Shown piece after piece: positions 26,003-35,289 of a stretch of DNA of 64,000 nt. Source of the stretch: an uncultured Eubacteriales bacterium (lineage in GTDB: Bacteria > Bacillota > Clostridia > Christensenellales > Aristaeellaceae); assembly GCA_902761755.1 (NCBI GenBank), contig CACWLP010000017.1, forward strand, positions 19,080 to 83,079, written 5' to 3'. The notes under the pieces are model-generated. The model was not told where the DNA came from, did not search any database, and saw only the letters and a program-made list of their open reading frames with translations. Position 1 is the first letter of the stretch; the number at the start of each line of letters is the position of its first letter. The position numbers and the translations under genes were made by a program.

Positions 26003-27571
26003 ATGGATTTTCGGCAAACGGCCCTGGGCATCGAATTCGGCTCCACCCGCATCAAAGCCGTCCTCATCGGGCGGGATCACGCCCCCATCGCTTCCGGCAG
26101 CCACGAATGGGAAAACCAGCTCCGGGACGGGATCTGGACCTACTCCATGGACGCCATCCACGGGGGGCTGCAAAGCTGCTTCGCGGATCTGAAACGCGAC
26201 GTGAAGGAAAAATTCGGCGAAACGCTGACGGCGGTGGGCGCCATCGGCATTTCCGGCATGATGCACGGCTATCTGCCCTTCGATCGGAATGACGCGCCCC
26301 TGGCGGAATTCCGCACCTGGCGCAACACCATCACCGGCCCCGCCGCGGCGGAGCTGACGGAGCTGTTCGGCTTCAACATCCCCCAGCGCTGGAGCATCGC
26401 CCACCTGCGCCAGGCCATGCTGAACAAAGAAGCGCACGTTCCGGACATCGCCCACCTGACCACCCTGGCGGGGTACATTCATTTCCGGCTCACGGGGAAA
26501 AAGGTGCTGGGCGTGGGCGAAGCCAGCGGCATCATGCCCATCGACAGCGCCATCGGCTCCTACGACAAAGAAATGATCCGCAAATTTGACGCGCTGGCGG
26601 AGCAGGACGGGTATCCCTGGCGTCTTGAGGGCATCCTGCCCGAAGTGCTGGGCGCCGGGGAGGACGCGGGGTATCTGACCGAAGAAGGCGCGCGGCTGCT
26701 GGACCCGGCCGGGGATCTTAAGCCCGGCATCCCCTTCGCGCCCCCGGAAGGCGACGCCGGCACCGGCATGGCCGCCACGAATTCCGTCCGCGCCCGGACG
26801 GGCAACGTGTCCGCCGGCACCAGCGATTTTGCCATGATCGTGGTGGATCATCCCCTGGGCGTGCACCGGGAGATCGACATGGTCACCACCCCCGCGGGGC
26901 TGCCCGTGGCCATGGTGCACTGCAATAACTGCACCAGCGATATCAACGCCTGGGTGAACCTGTTCCACGAATTCTCCGCCCTCATCGGCGCGGAGGTGAA
27001 CAAGGGCGAATTGTACGTGAAGCTGTTCAACAAGGCCCTGGAGGGCGACCCCGACTGCGGCGGGCTCATGAGCTACAATTATTTCTCCGGCGAGGGCGTC
27101 ACCGACCTGGACGCCGGCCGGCCCGTGTTCGCCCGGACGGAGAACGCGAAAATGACCCTTGCCAACTTCATGCGCACGCATCTGCTCTCCGCCCTGGCCA
27201 CGCTGAAAATCGGCCTGGACATCCTGACCCAGGAAGAAAACGTGCCCATCGACAAGCTCTACGGCCACGGCGGCTATTTCAAGACCCCCGGGGTGGGCCA
27301 GCGGATGCTCAGCGCCGCGGTGGGCTCCCCCGTTTCCGTCATGGAAACCGCCGGGGAGGGCGGCCCCTACGGCATGGCCCTGCTGGCGGGTTACAGGATC
27401 TGGAAGGAAGACGGGGAAAAGTTAGAGGATTACCTGGATCACAGGGTGTTCGCCCACGCCAAAGCCTCCACCCTCATGGCGGACGCGGAGGACATTCAGG
27501 GCTTCGCCGCCTTCCTGGAGCGTTATCAAAAGGCCCTGCCCGTGGAAATCGCGGCCATTCAGTGCTTGTAA
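26003..27571 (+). CDS. FGGY-family carbohydrate kinase (xylulo-/ribulokinase-like)
   Basis: 522 residues. [17 protein letters not shown] is the first ATP-phosphate loop; [25 protein letters not shown] and the late [16 protein letters not shown] are the other FGGY actin-fold motifs. It should phosphorylate a pentulose. araD, three genes downstream, would use L-ribulose-5-phosphate, so a pentose role is likely, but the sugar is not proven. GGGAGGAAAACAAT precedes the ATG. Its last 45 bases are repeated in altered form at 28529. Confidence 0.88.
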   Translation: MDFRQTALGIEFGSTRIKAVLIGRDHAPIASGSHEWENQLRDGIWTYSMDAIHGGLQSCFADLKRDVKEKFGETLTAVGAIGISGMMHGYLPFDRNDAPLAEFRTWRNTITGPAAAELTELFGFNIPQRWSIAHLRQAMLNKEAHVPDIAHLTTLAGYIHFRLTGKKVLGVGEASGIMPIDSAIGSYDKEMIRKFDALAEQDGYPWRLEGILPEVLGAGEDAGYLTEEGARLLDPAGDLKPGIPFAPPEGDAGTGMAATNSVRARTGNVSAGTSDFAMIVVDHPLGVHREIDMVTTPAGLPVAMVHCNNCTSDINAWVNLFHEFSALIGAEVNKGELYVKLFNKALEGDPDCGGLMSYNYFSGEGVTDLDAGRPVFARTENAKMTLANFMRTHLLSALATLKIGLDILTQEENVPIDKLYGHGGYFKTPGVGQRMLSAAVGSPVSVMETAGEGGPYGMALLAGYRIWKEDGEKLEDYLDHRVFAHAKASTLMADAEDIQGFAAFLERYQKALPVEIAAIQCL

Positions 27572-27600
27572 AATCAAGTTAAGCGCTGATTCCCTGCAAA

Positions 27601-27623
27601 GTAGGGGCGGATATTATCCGCCC
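27601..27623 (+). repeat. REP palindrome
   Basis: GTAG then GGGCGGATATTATCCGCCC (9-bp arms around one base). Confidence 0.92.
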
Positions 27624-27640
27624 AAAAAGCCTCCCACACC

Positions 27641-27663
27641 GTAGGGGCGGATATTATCCGCCC
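27641..27663 (+). repeat. REP palindrome
   Basis: Identical core to the copy at 27601, same direction, 17 bases later. Confidence 0.92.
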
Positions 27664-27721
27664 GAAAAAGCCGGGCACACGAAATGTGCTGAAAACCATG
27701 AAAAATCAACATGTTTCCCGC

Positions 27722-27744
27722 GGGCGGATAATATCCGCCCCTAC
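27722..27744 (-). repeat. REP palindrome, inverted
   Basis: Same core with CTAC on the right (GTAG on minus strand). With the two copies at 27601 and 27641 it forms a BIME-like cluster just after the kinase stop. Confidence 0.92.
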
Positions 27745-27831
27745 GATGCCGAGCGCTACCTGTGTGCCTTGAAAATGCTCGTCCTGAATCAATCCATAAA
27801 GAACCAAAAACAAGAAAAGGAGGCCATCCCC

Positions 27832-28527
27832 ATGAAAAAGCTCACCTGCCTGCTGCTGACGCTGCTCCTGCTGGTCCCCTGCTTCGCTGCCCTGGCGGAA
27901 GCGGCGGAGGAGCCCGCCACGGAAATCTACGCCGAGCCCATCCTCTTTAGGGGCATCCCCTGGGGAAGCACCTGGGAGGAAGCGCAAACGTACCTTCCCG
28001 AAGGAATAGAATACTATGAAACAGAAAGAAACGATCTTTCCACAGTGAATGGCTATCTGAGTGTAAAAGATCACAAGACGCTATACGGTGGCGAGTACCT
28101 TGGAAAAGACTATTATACAAGCAAAAACAAAATGAACGGCATGAAGGTCGCAGGCTATGAGCTCGAAAGTATGTATCTGTACTTTGCCGGCATGTCCGAC
28201 GACAGCGGGTATCTGGTAACAGACGAAACACACAGTGCCTTGCTCTATACCTCGTATACATTCAACGTCAATAATACGGATGCCGTGTATGAGGATCTGC
28301 TTGGCAAGCTGACTTCTCTGTATGGGAATGCACGCATGACCGGGGAGGATGGGAGGATCAATCTATGGTACGGCGCGGATGGCACCATGGTGTCATTGTG
28401 TAAGTATTATGGATACATCCACATCTGCTATGGCTTCAGCGGCGCGGATGCGCTGATCGAGCAGGCGCATCAGGTGCTGATGAACAAGGAAGTGCTGGAC
28501 GCCGGGAACAGCACCGACGGGCTGTGA
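27832..28527 (+). CDS. Secreted protein of unknown function
   Basis: 231 residues from ATG 27832, behind AAAGGAGGCCATCCCC. Signal peptide MKKLTCLLLTLLLLVPCFAA then ALAEA. The mature part starts with ILFRGIPWGSTWEEAQTYLP, a pattern like the FGMT-type start of the protein at 35533, and later VYEDLLGKLTSLYGNARM and WYGADGTMVSL. The two may be distant relatives (inference). Base use changes inside the gene: GC-rich at both ends, AT-rich from about 28000 to 28440. Confidence 0.75.
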   Translation: MKKLTCLLLTLLLLVPCFAALAEAAEEPATEIYAEPILFRGIPWGSTWEEAQTYLPEGIEYYETERNDLSTVNGYLSVKDHKTLYGGEYLGKDYYTSKNKMNGMKVAGYELESMYLYFAGMSDDSGYLVTDETHSALLYTSYTFNVNNTDAVYEDLLGKLTSLYGNARMTGEDGRINLWYGADGTMVSLCKYYGYIHICYGFSGADALIEQAHQVLMNKEVLDAGNSTDGL

Positions 28528-28528
28528 C

Positions 28529-28573
28529 GAAAAGGCTCTGCCCCTGGAAATCGCGGCCATCCGGTGCCTGTAA
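28529..28573 (+). repeat. Diverged duplicate of the FGGY kinase 3' end
   Basis: 45 bases here match 27527-27571 at 39 positions, in the same phase and with the same stop: EKALPLEIAAIRCL* against [14 protein letters not shown]. It lies immediately after the secreted-protein gene and has no start of its own. Confidence 0.88.
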
Positions 28574-28613
28574 GCCTGCGGACGTTATGGCTGAAAAAAT
28601 AAAAGGAGGAATA

Positions 28614-29120
28614 ATGAACATGAAAAAGTATGGCTGGCTGACGATGCTGACGGCGCTGATCCTGGCGCTGGGATGCGTGGGAACTGTCTGCGCGGAGATC
28701 ATTCCGCCCTGCGAGCCGGGGCAGCAAATCGGATATCCCGCCGTGGTGCTGTGCGAAGAGCTCACCCTGCGGGAGCAGCCCCATTCTTCTTCCAAAGCGC
28801 TGCAAACCCTGAATTACGGCGATCTGCCGATCGTGGTGGGCGCGGATCTGCCGGAAGGGGCAAAGGCAGAAAACGGATTCGTCTATGTCACCCTCGGCGA
28901 TGCCGAGGATTCGCCCTGCGGCTGGATCAACGCGGACTACATCGTCATCAATCCGGCCTGGTATGTGACGGGGAAAGATACGGCGGTATACGCCTGGAAT
29001 GACGCCGCCGCCCCGAAGGTCGCCCTGCTGGGCAAGGACGCCCGGCTCCCCATCCTGAAGGAAGAGGGCGATTGGTACCTCGTCAGCCTGCGCGGCGCGG
29101 TCGGCTGGATTCAGAAGTAA
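28614..29120 (+). CDS. Secreted SH3-like domain protein
   Basis: 168 residues, AAAAGGAGGAATA before the ATG. Signal peptide through about residue 25 (LTALILALGCVGTVCAE). The mature part has two SH3b-like stretches: VLCEELTLREQPHSSSKALQ and later AVYAWNDAAAPKVALLGKDA with WYLVSLRGAVGWIQK at the end. Bacterial SH3 domains often bind cell wall (family knowledge). Lies 37 bases before the BspA-like gene and may be co-transcribed. Confidence 0.78.
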   Translation: MNMKKYGWLTMLTALILALGCVGTVCAEIIPPCEPGQQIGYPAVVLCEELTLREQPHSSSKALQTLNYGDLPIVVGADLPEGAKAENGFVYVTLGDAEDSPCGWINADYIVINPAWYVTGKDTAVYAWNDAAAPKVALLGKDARLPILKEEGDWYLVSLRGAVGWIQK

Positions 29121-29157
29121 CGCGGGCGGCGCTGCCTGCAAGGAAGGATATGTGAGC

Positions 29158-31214
29158 ATGCGCAAAAGATTCATTGCGGTTTTCGTCGCCGTCATGCTGC
29201 TGGGATGCCTGCCGGGCGCGGCGGAGGCCGAGGAAGCGGCGGCCCGCGAAACGCTGACCAGCGGGGACTGGGAATATTTCCTGCTGGAAGACGGCGGCGC
29301 GGAGCTGGTGGACTACGACGGCCCCGCCGGCGATATCGTGATCCCCAACGAGCTGGACGGACACCCGGTCACGGCGGTATCCACGAATCCATTCCAGCTG
29401 CTGTTTGACAATTATACCGTGGCCGTTTCCCAGAGCCACCCTTACCTGGCCACCATCGACGGCGTGCTGTTCGGAAAAACGGACCGGAAACTGATTTGCT
29501 ATCCCAGCGGGCGGGCCGCGGCGTCCTACGAAATCCCCCAGGGAATCCTGGAAATCGGGAATTTCGCGTTCTACGGATGCGAAAGCCTGAAAGACGTGAT
29601 TATCCCCGACAGCGTGACCGGCATCGGATATGGTGCGTTCTGCGGTTGCGAAAGCCTGACGAGTATAACCATCCCCGACGGCGTGATCAGCATCGGGGAG
29701 TATGCGTTCTACGTGTGCAGCAGCCTGACGAGCGTGACCATCCCCGACAGCGTGACCGGCATCGGGATCGGCGCATTCTCCGGTTGCAGCAGCCTGACGA
29801 GCGTGACCATCCCCGACAGCGTGACCAGCATAGAGAAGGGTGCGTTCGCTTACTGCGACAGTCTGACGGACGTGACCATCCCCAACAGCGTGACCAGCAT
29901 CGGGGAGCGTGCGTTCGCTTACTGCGACAGTCTGACGGCGACAGTCTGACGGACGTGAACATCCCCGACAGCGTGACCAGCATCGGGGAGGAGGCGTTCT
30001 ACCAGTGCAGCAGCCTGACGGACGTGACCATCCCCGACAGCGTAACCAGCATCGGGAAGTATGCGTTCTTCGATTGCTCATCTATGACACAGATTTCTGT
30101 TTCGGAGGGCAATCAGAACTACTGCCAACTGGACGGCGTCCTTTTTGACAGGGAAATGCAAACGCTCATCTGCTATCCGGCCGGAAAGGCACAAGCGCAA
30201 TATACCATCCCGGACAGCGTGACTAGCATTGGGGCGGCTGCGTTCTACAAGTGCAGCAGCCTGACAGACGTGACCATCCCCGACAGCGTGACCAGCATCG
30301 GGGCGGATGCGTTCTACGGGTGCAGCAGCCTGACGGACATAACCATCCCCAACAGCGTGACCAGCATCGGGGAGGAGGCGTTCATCGGGTGCAGCAGCCT
30401 GACGAGCGTGACCATCCCCGACGGCGTGACCAGCATCAGGAAGGGTGCGTTCGCCGCCTGCAGCAGCCTGACATGCGTGACCATCCCCGACAGCGTGACC
30501 AGCATCGAGGCGGGTGCGTTCGCCCGGTGCAGCAGCCTGACGGACGTGACCATCCCCGACAGCGTGACCAGCATCGGGGAGTTTGCGTTCGCCGAGTGCA
30601 GCAGTCTGACGGACGTGACCATCCCCGACAACGTGACCAGCATCGGGGAGGATGCGTTCTTCTGTTGCAGCAGCCTGACGAGCGTGACCATCCCCGACGG
30701 CGTGACCAGCATCGGGAAGGGTGCGTTCGCCGCCTGCAGCAGCCTGACATGCGTGACCATCCCCGACAGCGTGACCAGCATCGAGGCGGGTGCGTTCTAC
30801 AAGTGCAGCAGCCTGACATGCGTGACCATCCCCGAGAGCGTGACCAGCATCGGGGAGGGTGCGTTCGTCTACTGCGACAGTCTGACGGACGTGACCATCC
30901 CCGACAGCGTGACCAGCATTGGGGAGCGTGCGTTCGCTTACTGCGACAGTCTGACGGACGTGAACATCCCCGACAGCGTGACCAGCATCGGGGAGGTTGC
31001 ATTCGCCCGGTGCAGCAGCCTGACGAGCGTGACCATCCCCGACAGCGTGACCAGCATCGGGGATTCTGCGTTCCGGGGATGCGAAAGCCTGACGCTCTCG
31101 GTCATCGCCGGGTCCTATGCCGAGCAATACTGCCGGGAAAACGGCCTCCAATATACTACCTATGACCCCGACCTGGAAGACGCCCCCACGGATTGGCTGA
31201 CGGGGACGCCGTAA
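29158..31214 (+). pseudogene. BspA-type leucine-rich repeat secreted protein, interrupted by a 14-base duplication
   Basis: ATG 29158 behind AAGGAAGG, signal peptide RFIAVFVAVMLLGCLPGAAEA. The rest is about twenty 23-residue TpLRR repeats (core SLTDVTIPDSVTSIG, then AF-x-x-C-S) in two blocks separated by ISVSEGNQNYCQLDGVLF. At 29926-29953 GACAGTCTGACGG(C/A) occurs twice in tandem, which shifts the frame; the first frame stops at 29949 and the second runs on to 31214. Such proteins mediate adhesion in other gut and oral bacteria. No LPXTG or other anchor is seen at the end. Confidence 0.85.
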
Positions 31215-31233
31215 GAAAAGAGGAGAGAAAAGC

Positions 31234-31929
31234 ATGCTGGAACAACTGAAAGAACTCGTTTGCCGGGCGAACCTGCTTCTGCCCAAATATGATCTGGTCA
31301 CCTTCACCTGGGGCAACGTCAGCGCCGTAGACCGGGAAAAGGGCCTGGCGGTGATCAAGCCCTCCGGCGTGGAATACGATACCATGACGGCGGAGGACAT
31401 GGTGGTGGTGGATCTGGACGGCAAGGTGGTGGAGGGCAAGTGGCGGCCCTCCAGCGACACGCCCACCCACGTGGAATTGTACAAGGCCTTCCCGGAATGC
31501 GGCGGCATCGTGCACACCCATTCCCGCTGGGCCACCACCTTCGCCCAGGCAGGCCTGGACATCCCCGCCATGGGCACCACCCAGGGCGACTATTTCTACG
31601 GCGCCATCCCCTGCACCCGGCCCATGACCGAGGAGGAGATCAAAGGCGCGTATGAAAAGGAAACCGGCGCCGTCATCATCGAAACCTTCCGCCGCCGGGG
31701 GATCGACCCGGCCCAGGTGCCCGGCGTGGTGGTGTTCTCCCACGGGCCCTTCGCCTGGGGCAAGGACGCCCTGGAGGCGGTGCACAACGCCGTGGTCATG
31801 GAGGAAGTGGCCTTCATGGACTGGCACGCCATGATGATCGCCCCGGACCGGGGGCCCATGCAGCAAGCCCTGCTGGATAAGCATTACCTGCGCAAGCACG
31901 GCAAAAACGCCTATTACGGGCAGAAATAA
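31234..31929 (+). CDS. araD: L-ribulose-5-phosphate 4-epimerase
   Basis: 231 residues. Class II aldolase fold: [31 protein letters not shown], and HTHS plus a later His in [11 protein letters not shown] as zinc ligands; KNAYYGQK is the typical end. It joins L-arabinose type pentoses to the pentose phosphate pathway. AAGAGGAGAGAAAAGC precedes the ATG. Probably works with the FGGY kinase at 26003; isomerase and transporter genes are not in the window. Confidence 0.95.
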   Translation: MLEQLKELVCRANLLLPKYDLVTFTWGNVSAVDREKGLAVIKPSGVEYDTMTAEDMVVVDLDGKVVEGKWRPSSDTPTHVELYKAFPECGGIVHTHSRWATTFAQAGLDIPAMGTTQGDYFYGAIPCTRPMTEEEIKGAYEKETGAVIIETFRRRGIDPAQVPGVVVFSHGPFAWGKDALEAVHNAVVMEEVAFMDWHAMMIAPDRGPMQQALLDKHYLRKHGKNAYYGQK

Positions 31930-31937
31930 GGTGACGG

Positions 31938-32045
31938 TGCGCGGACGCCGGAAAATCGGTAAAAACCGGCCTGTCACGGCGGGCGGATGATATCCGCCCC
32001 TACGGTTCGGGCGCGCAATGGGCGCATTTTCCCGTCCGTCTGAAC
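31938..32045 (+). repeat. 108-base direct repeat, copy A
   Basis: Begins TGCGCGGACGCC and ends GTCTGAAC; contains the inverted REP at 31981. Copy B is at 32227-32334, same length, roughly four fifths or more identical by eye. Confidence 0.85.
31981..32003 (-). repeat. REP palindrome, inverted
   Basis: GGGCGGATGATATCCGCCC followed by CTAC. Confidence 0.9.
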
Positions 32046-32148
32046 CGTGCGCCAGAAGCCGGGCAGCCGTCCGACAACAACAGCCTATCTTCGTTCATCC
32101 CTGCGTACGGACAGATATTACCCGCCCGAGATTTTATTCATCGTTGCC

Positions 32149-32171
32149 GTAGGGGCGGGTATTATCCGCCC
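32149..32171 (+). repeat. REP palindrome
   Basis: GTAG then GGGCGGGTATTATCCGCCC; one arm base changed (A to G). Confidence 0.9.
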
Positions 32172-32193
32172 GGGAATTTGTTCATCGTTTGTC

Positions 32194-32216
32194 GTAGGGG
32201 CGGATATTATCCGCCC
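32194..32216 (+). repeat. REP palindrome
   Basis: GTAG then GGGCGGATATTATCCGCCC, same as the copies at 27601 and 27641. Confidence 0.92.
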
Positions 32217-32226
32217 GAAGAAACGA

Positions 32227-32334
32227 TGCGCGGACGCCTGGAAATCGGCAAAAAGCGGCCTGTTACGGCGGGCGGATGATATCCGCCCCTATGGATCAGA
32301 CGCGCGATGGGCGCAGTTTCCCGCCCGCCTGAAC
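32227..32334 (+). repeat. 108-base direct repeat, copy B
   Basis: Matches copy A at 31938-32045 over its whole length with scattered substitutions and no obvious indel; includes the REP at 32270. Confidence 0.85.
32270..32292 (-). repeat. REP palindrome, inverted, GTAG changed to ATAG
   Basis: GGGCGGATGATATCCGCCC followed by CTAT instead of CTAC. Confidence 0.88.
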
Positions 32335-32500
32335 AAAATCCCTGAATTCTCCATCGTTCCTATGAAAACGGCCTGGAAATCCCACCGATCCGGCGGGGCC
32401 TCCAGGCCGATTATTTTGGTTTTTGCCCGGCATCTGCTTCCTGATTTGAAACGGCCTTTTCCCGGGCGCTGCGCGTCGGGCGAGCCCGACGGTTTCCCCC

Positions 32501-33535
32501 TCAGAAGCAGCGTTCCTTGCGCTCCTTCCGGCACTGCTCCACGTTCCCGCAGCGGTAGCACAGTTCGTTCTCGCAGATTCCGTCGTTCTCAAAGCAGGAC
32601 AGGATGTTCCTGACGGTGGTTTCGGCGATGTTGTTCAGGGCGTCCTCGGTGAGGAAGGCCTGGTGGGAGGTGACGATCACGTTGGGCATGGAAATGAGCC
32701 GGGCCAGCACGTCGTCGTTGAGGATATGGCCGGAAATATCCTGGAAAAATACGTCCGCTTCCTCCTCGTACACGTCCAGGCAGGCCGCGCCCACCTGCCG
32801 GGCCTTGATGCCCTCCAGCAGCGCTTCCGCGTCGATGAGCGCGCCCCGGGAGGTGTTCACCAGGATCACGCCCTTTTTCATCTGCCCGATGGCGTCCCTG
32901 CCGATCATGTGGCGGGTCTCCTCGGTGAGCGGGCAATGAAGGGAAATGATATCGCTTTGGGCGAACAGCTCCGCAAGCGGCAGGTATTCGATGCCGGCGT
33001 CCTTGGCGGGGAATTTGTCGTAGGCGATCACGCGCATGCCGAAGCCCCGGCAGATGTCGATGAAAATGCGCCCGATCTTCCCGGTGCCCACCACCCCCAC
33101 GGTCTTGCCGTGGAGATCGAAGCCCGTAAGCCCGTTTAGGGAAAAATTGAATTCCCGCGTCCGGTTGTAGGCCTTGTGGATGCGGCGCACGGAGGTGAGC
33201 AGCAGGGCCATGGCGTGCTCCGCCACGGAATACGGGGAATAGGCGGGCACGTGGACCACGTGGATCCTGCCGAAAGCGCGGCGGAGATCCACGTTGTTGT
33301 ACCCGGCGGAGCGCAGGGCGATGATCTTCACGCCGAAGCCGTACAGCCGGTCGATCACTTCGGCGTTCACTTCGTCGTTGACGAACACGCACACCGCCTC
33401 GCACCCCTTGGCCAGCTCCGCGGTATCGGCGGTCAGCCGGGTATCGAAAAACCGGATCTCCATGCCCGCGGCCCCGGCGTATTTTTCAAAGGACGGGATA
33501 TCGTAGGGCTTGGCGTCGAAAAACGCAAGTTTCAT
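32501..33535 (-). CDS. ldhA: D-lactate dehydrogenase (D-2-hydroxyacid dehydrogenase)
   Basis: 344 residues from ATG 33535 (GGAGGCGTTTTCC upstream). Reduces pyruvate to D-lactate with NADH. NAD loop VGVVGTGKIGRIFIDIC; catalytic Arg in LVNTSRGALID, Glu in CLDVYEEE, His in VIVTSHQAFLT. The C-terminus is Cys-rich (CENELCYRCGNVEQC). A much longer frame running on to 35275 only reads the antisense of the esterase gene and is not real. Confidence 0.94.
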   Translation of the reverse strand: MKLAFFDAKPYDIPSFEKYAGAAGMEIRFFDTRLTADTAELAKGCEAVCVFVNDEVNAEVIDRLYGFGVKIIALRSAGYNNVDLRRAFGRIHVVHVPAYSPYSVAEHAMALLLTSVRRIHKAYNRTREFNFSLNGLTGFDLHGKTVGVVGTGKIGRIFIDICRGFGMRVIAYDKFPAKDAGIEYLPLAELFAQSDIISLHCPLTEETRHMIGRDAIGQMKKGVILVNTSRGALIDAEALLEGIKARQVGAACLDVYEEEADVFFQDISGHILNDDVLARLISMPNVIVTSHQAFLTEDALNNIAETTVRNILSCFENDGICENELCYRCGNVEQCRKERKERCF

Positions 33536-33608
33536 GGAAAACGCCTCCTGTTTTGCTTTCTTTCCGGGAGAAAGCCGTATCATATTTACATTCTTCCTTC
33601 CCTGCGCT

Positions 33609-33637
33609 ATTATATTCCCGTGGAAACAGCCTGTCAA
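33609..33637 (-). promoter_or_regulatory. ldhA promoter
   Basis: Minus strand TTGACA (33637-33632), 17-base spacer, TATAAT (33614-33609): a perfect match. Confidence 0.93.
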
Positions 33638-33685
33638 TCGGCCCCGGGCTGAAGGCGGGAAAATACAAAAAAGGGAGGCGCGCCC

Positions 33686-35281
33686 ATGGCCATGATGGAA
33701 AGGCCGCAGGTCCGGAAGGCAGAAGGCGGCAGGTGCTGGGAGCACACGTTTGAAAAGTTTCACCTCAAGGTGTACGTGCCGGACAACGATCTGGACGGAC
33801 AGACCAACAATTACGGCTTCCGCGCACCGCTGCTGATGGTGCTGGAGGAGGAAAAGCAAAGCATGGACGCCGCGGTGCGCTTCGCCCGGGAAAGCGGGCT
33901 GGCCGGCATCGCCGCGGGAGTGGATTCCAGCGTGCTGTTCATTTCCCCCACGGCGGAGGGCGGCTGGGACGCGGCGGACGAAAGCCTGTACGCCGCGGTG
34001 ATCGCCGAGGTCAAAATGATCCAGGTGTACCGGGACGGCATCGTGGAAAACTTCGATTTCTTCAGCCAGACCTTCAAGGGCTATTTCGTCCGCGGGGCGA
34101 TCTTCCGGGCGGATGTGTACGGCTTTGGCAAATCCGCGGATTATATCGCCAAGCATCTGCTCAAAACCCTGCAGGGCGAATACCTCTGGGGCCCCGGGGA
34201 GATCACCCCGGCCATGTGCTCCATGGAAAAGCTCAGCGTGATCCCCGACGTGCAGCGGAAGGACATCGCGGTGCTCAGCGTGGGCAACAGCGCGGATGCC
34301 AACCGCGCCTTTGCGGGCTGCGAGCACCTGCTGATCAAGGACAGGGCCGAATACGGGGCGGATTACGCCTCCTTCGTGCGGAAGTTCAAAATGTGGTGCG
34401 GGCAGATGGAGCTGGAGCCGGATTTCCCGGCCCTGGGCATGACGGAGGAGGCGGGCAGCGTAGTGGTCCGCACCGATCCCGACAACCGCGGCCCCTTCCG
34501 GGATCAGCCCACCCACAAGGCGGGGTACTTCGCCTATTACAACAACGGCCTGTTCGATCACGGCCCCGTTCCCCTGGTGCTGGGCTTCCACGGCGGCGGG
34601 GATTCGTCCATGTTCCTCACCTTCGTCAGCGACTGGTGGGAGATCGCCCACCGGTACGGCTTCCTGTTCGTATCGGTGGAGAACCACCAGTTCGTCACCG
34701 CCCCCGAAGCCGTGGAGCTGATCGAGGGGCTGAAAAAGCGCTATCCCATCGACGCCCGCCGCATTTACGCCACCGGCTTTTCCATGGGCAGCGGCAAAAC
34801 CTGGGATCTTTTCCAGGAATACCCGGATCTCTTCGCGGGGCTCATGCCCGCCAGCGCCCTGTTCCCGGTGTACACCACCTTCTACGGTGCCCCGGCCAAG
34901 GCCAATCTCAATAAAACCGTGCCGGTGCCGGTGTTCTATTCCGGCGGCGAAAAATCCCACCTGCCGGAATTGCCCTTCCATGCGCCCACGGCGCTGGAAA
35001 GGGTGCAGTACGTGGCGGAGGTGAACCGGCTGAAGAAGGATTTCAGCGGCCTTTCCTTCGAGGGGAAGGACGCCTGGGAGCATCCCCTCTGGGGCATGGC
35101 CGGCGACCGGACCGAAAAGATCCCCGATCCCTCCCGGGACGGCGTCCTCACCGTCCACTATTACGACAGCGAGGACGGCGTTTGCCGCACGGCCTTCGCC
35201 AGCGTCAGCAATCAGGTGCACGAATGCCGGCACCACAGCTGTGAAAACGCCTGGAAGTTCATTTCCCAGTTCCACCGGTAA
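33686..35281 (+). CDS. Alpha/beta-hydrolase (PHB-depolymerase/feruloyl-esterase-like) with a long N-terminal domain
   Basis: 531 residues, AAGGGAGG before the ATG. No signal peptide. Residues 1-270 or so form an N-terminal region I cannot assign. From about 290 comes an esterase: VPLVLGFHGGGDSSMFL (oxyanion region), then the nucleophile in ATGFSMGSGKTWDLF, and a late His in NQVHECRHH. Similar proteins release acyl groups from plant or bacterial polymers; the substrate here is open. A terminator hairpin lies at 35488. Confidence 0.8.
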   Translation: MAMMERPQVRKAEGGRCWEHTFEKFHLKVYVPDNDLDGQTNNYGFRAPLLMVLEEEKQSMDAAVRFARESGLAGIAAGVDSSVLFISPTAEGGWDAADESLYAAVIAEVKMIQVYRDGIVENFDFFSQTFKGYFVRGAIFRADVYGFGKSADYIAKHLLKTLQGEYLWGPGEITPAMCSMEKLSVIPDVQRKDIAVLSVGNSADANRAFAGCEHLLIKDRAEYGADYASFVRKFKMWCGQMELEPDFPALGMTEEAGSVVVRTDPDNRGPFRDQPTHKAGYFAYYNNGLFDHGPVPLVLGFHGGGDSSMFLTFVSDWWEIAHRYGFLFVSVENHQFVTAPEAVELIEGLKKRYPIDARRIYATGFSMGSGKTWDLFQEYPDLFAGLMPASALFPVYTTFYGAPAKANLNKTVPVPVFYSGGEKSHLPELPFHAPTALERVQYVAEVNRLKKDFSGLSFEGKDAWEHPLWGMAGDRTEKIPDPSRDGVLTVHYYDSEDGVCRTAFASVSNQVHECRHHSCENAWKFISQFHR

Positions 35282-35289
35282 GAAGCTTC

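Larger units (their letters stand above)
31930..32500. other. Gene-free REP cluster
   Basis: 571 bases with no supported gene. It contains four REP palindromes (31981, 32149, 32194, 32270), a decayed one (about 32107-32127), and a 108-base direct repeat that carries two of them. Reading frames here only translate the palindromes (GADIIRP). Confidence 0.85.

Noticed and set aside
27706-28261. Minus-strand frames opposite the secreted protein at 27832
   Set aside because: No signal or domain, and the plus strand has a clear ribosome site and signal peptide.
29570-31090. CRISPR-like periodic repeats
   Set aside because: The 69-base period is translated as leucine-rich repeats with no spacer variety and no cas genes.
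32047-32613. 188-codon plus-strand frame with repeated GADIIRP words
   Set aside because: It only translates the REP palindromes and spacer; no ribosome site, no domain.
33536-35275. Apparent 580-codon N-terminal extension of D-lactate dehydrogenase
   Set aside because: It is antisense to the esterase gene; a normal start with ribosome site and a perfect promoter lie at 33535 and 33609-33637.
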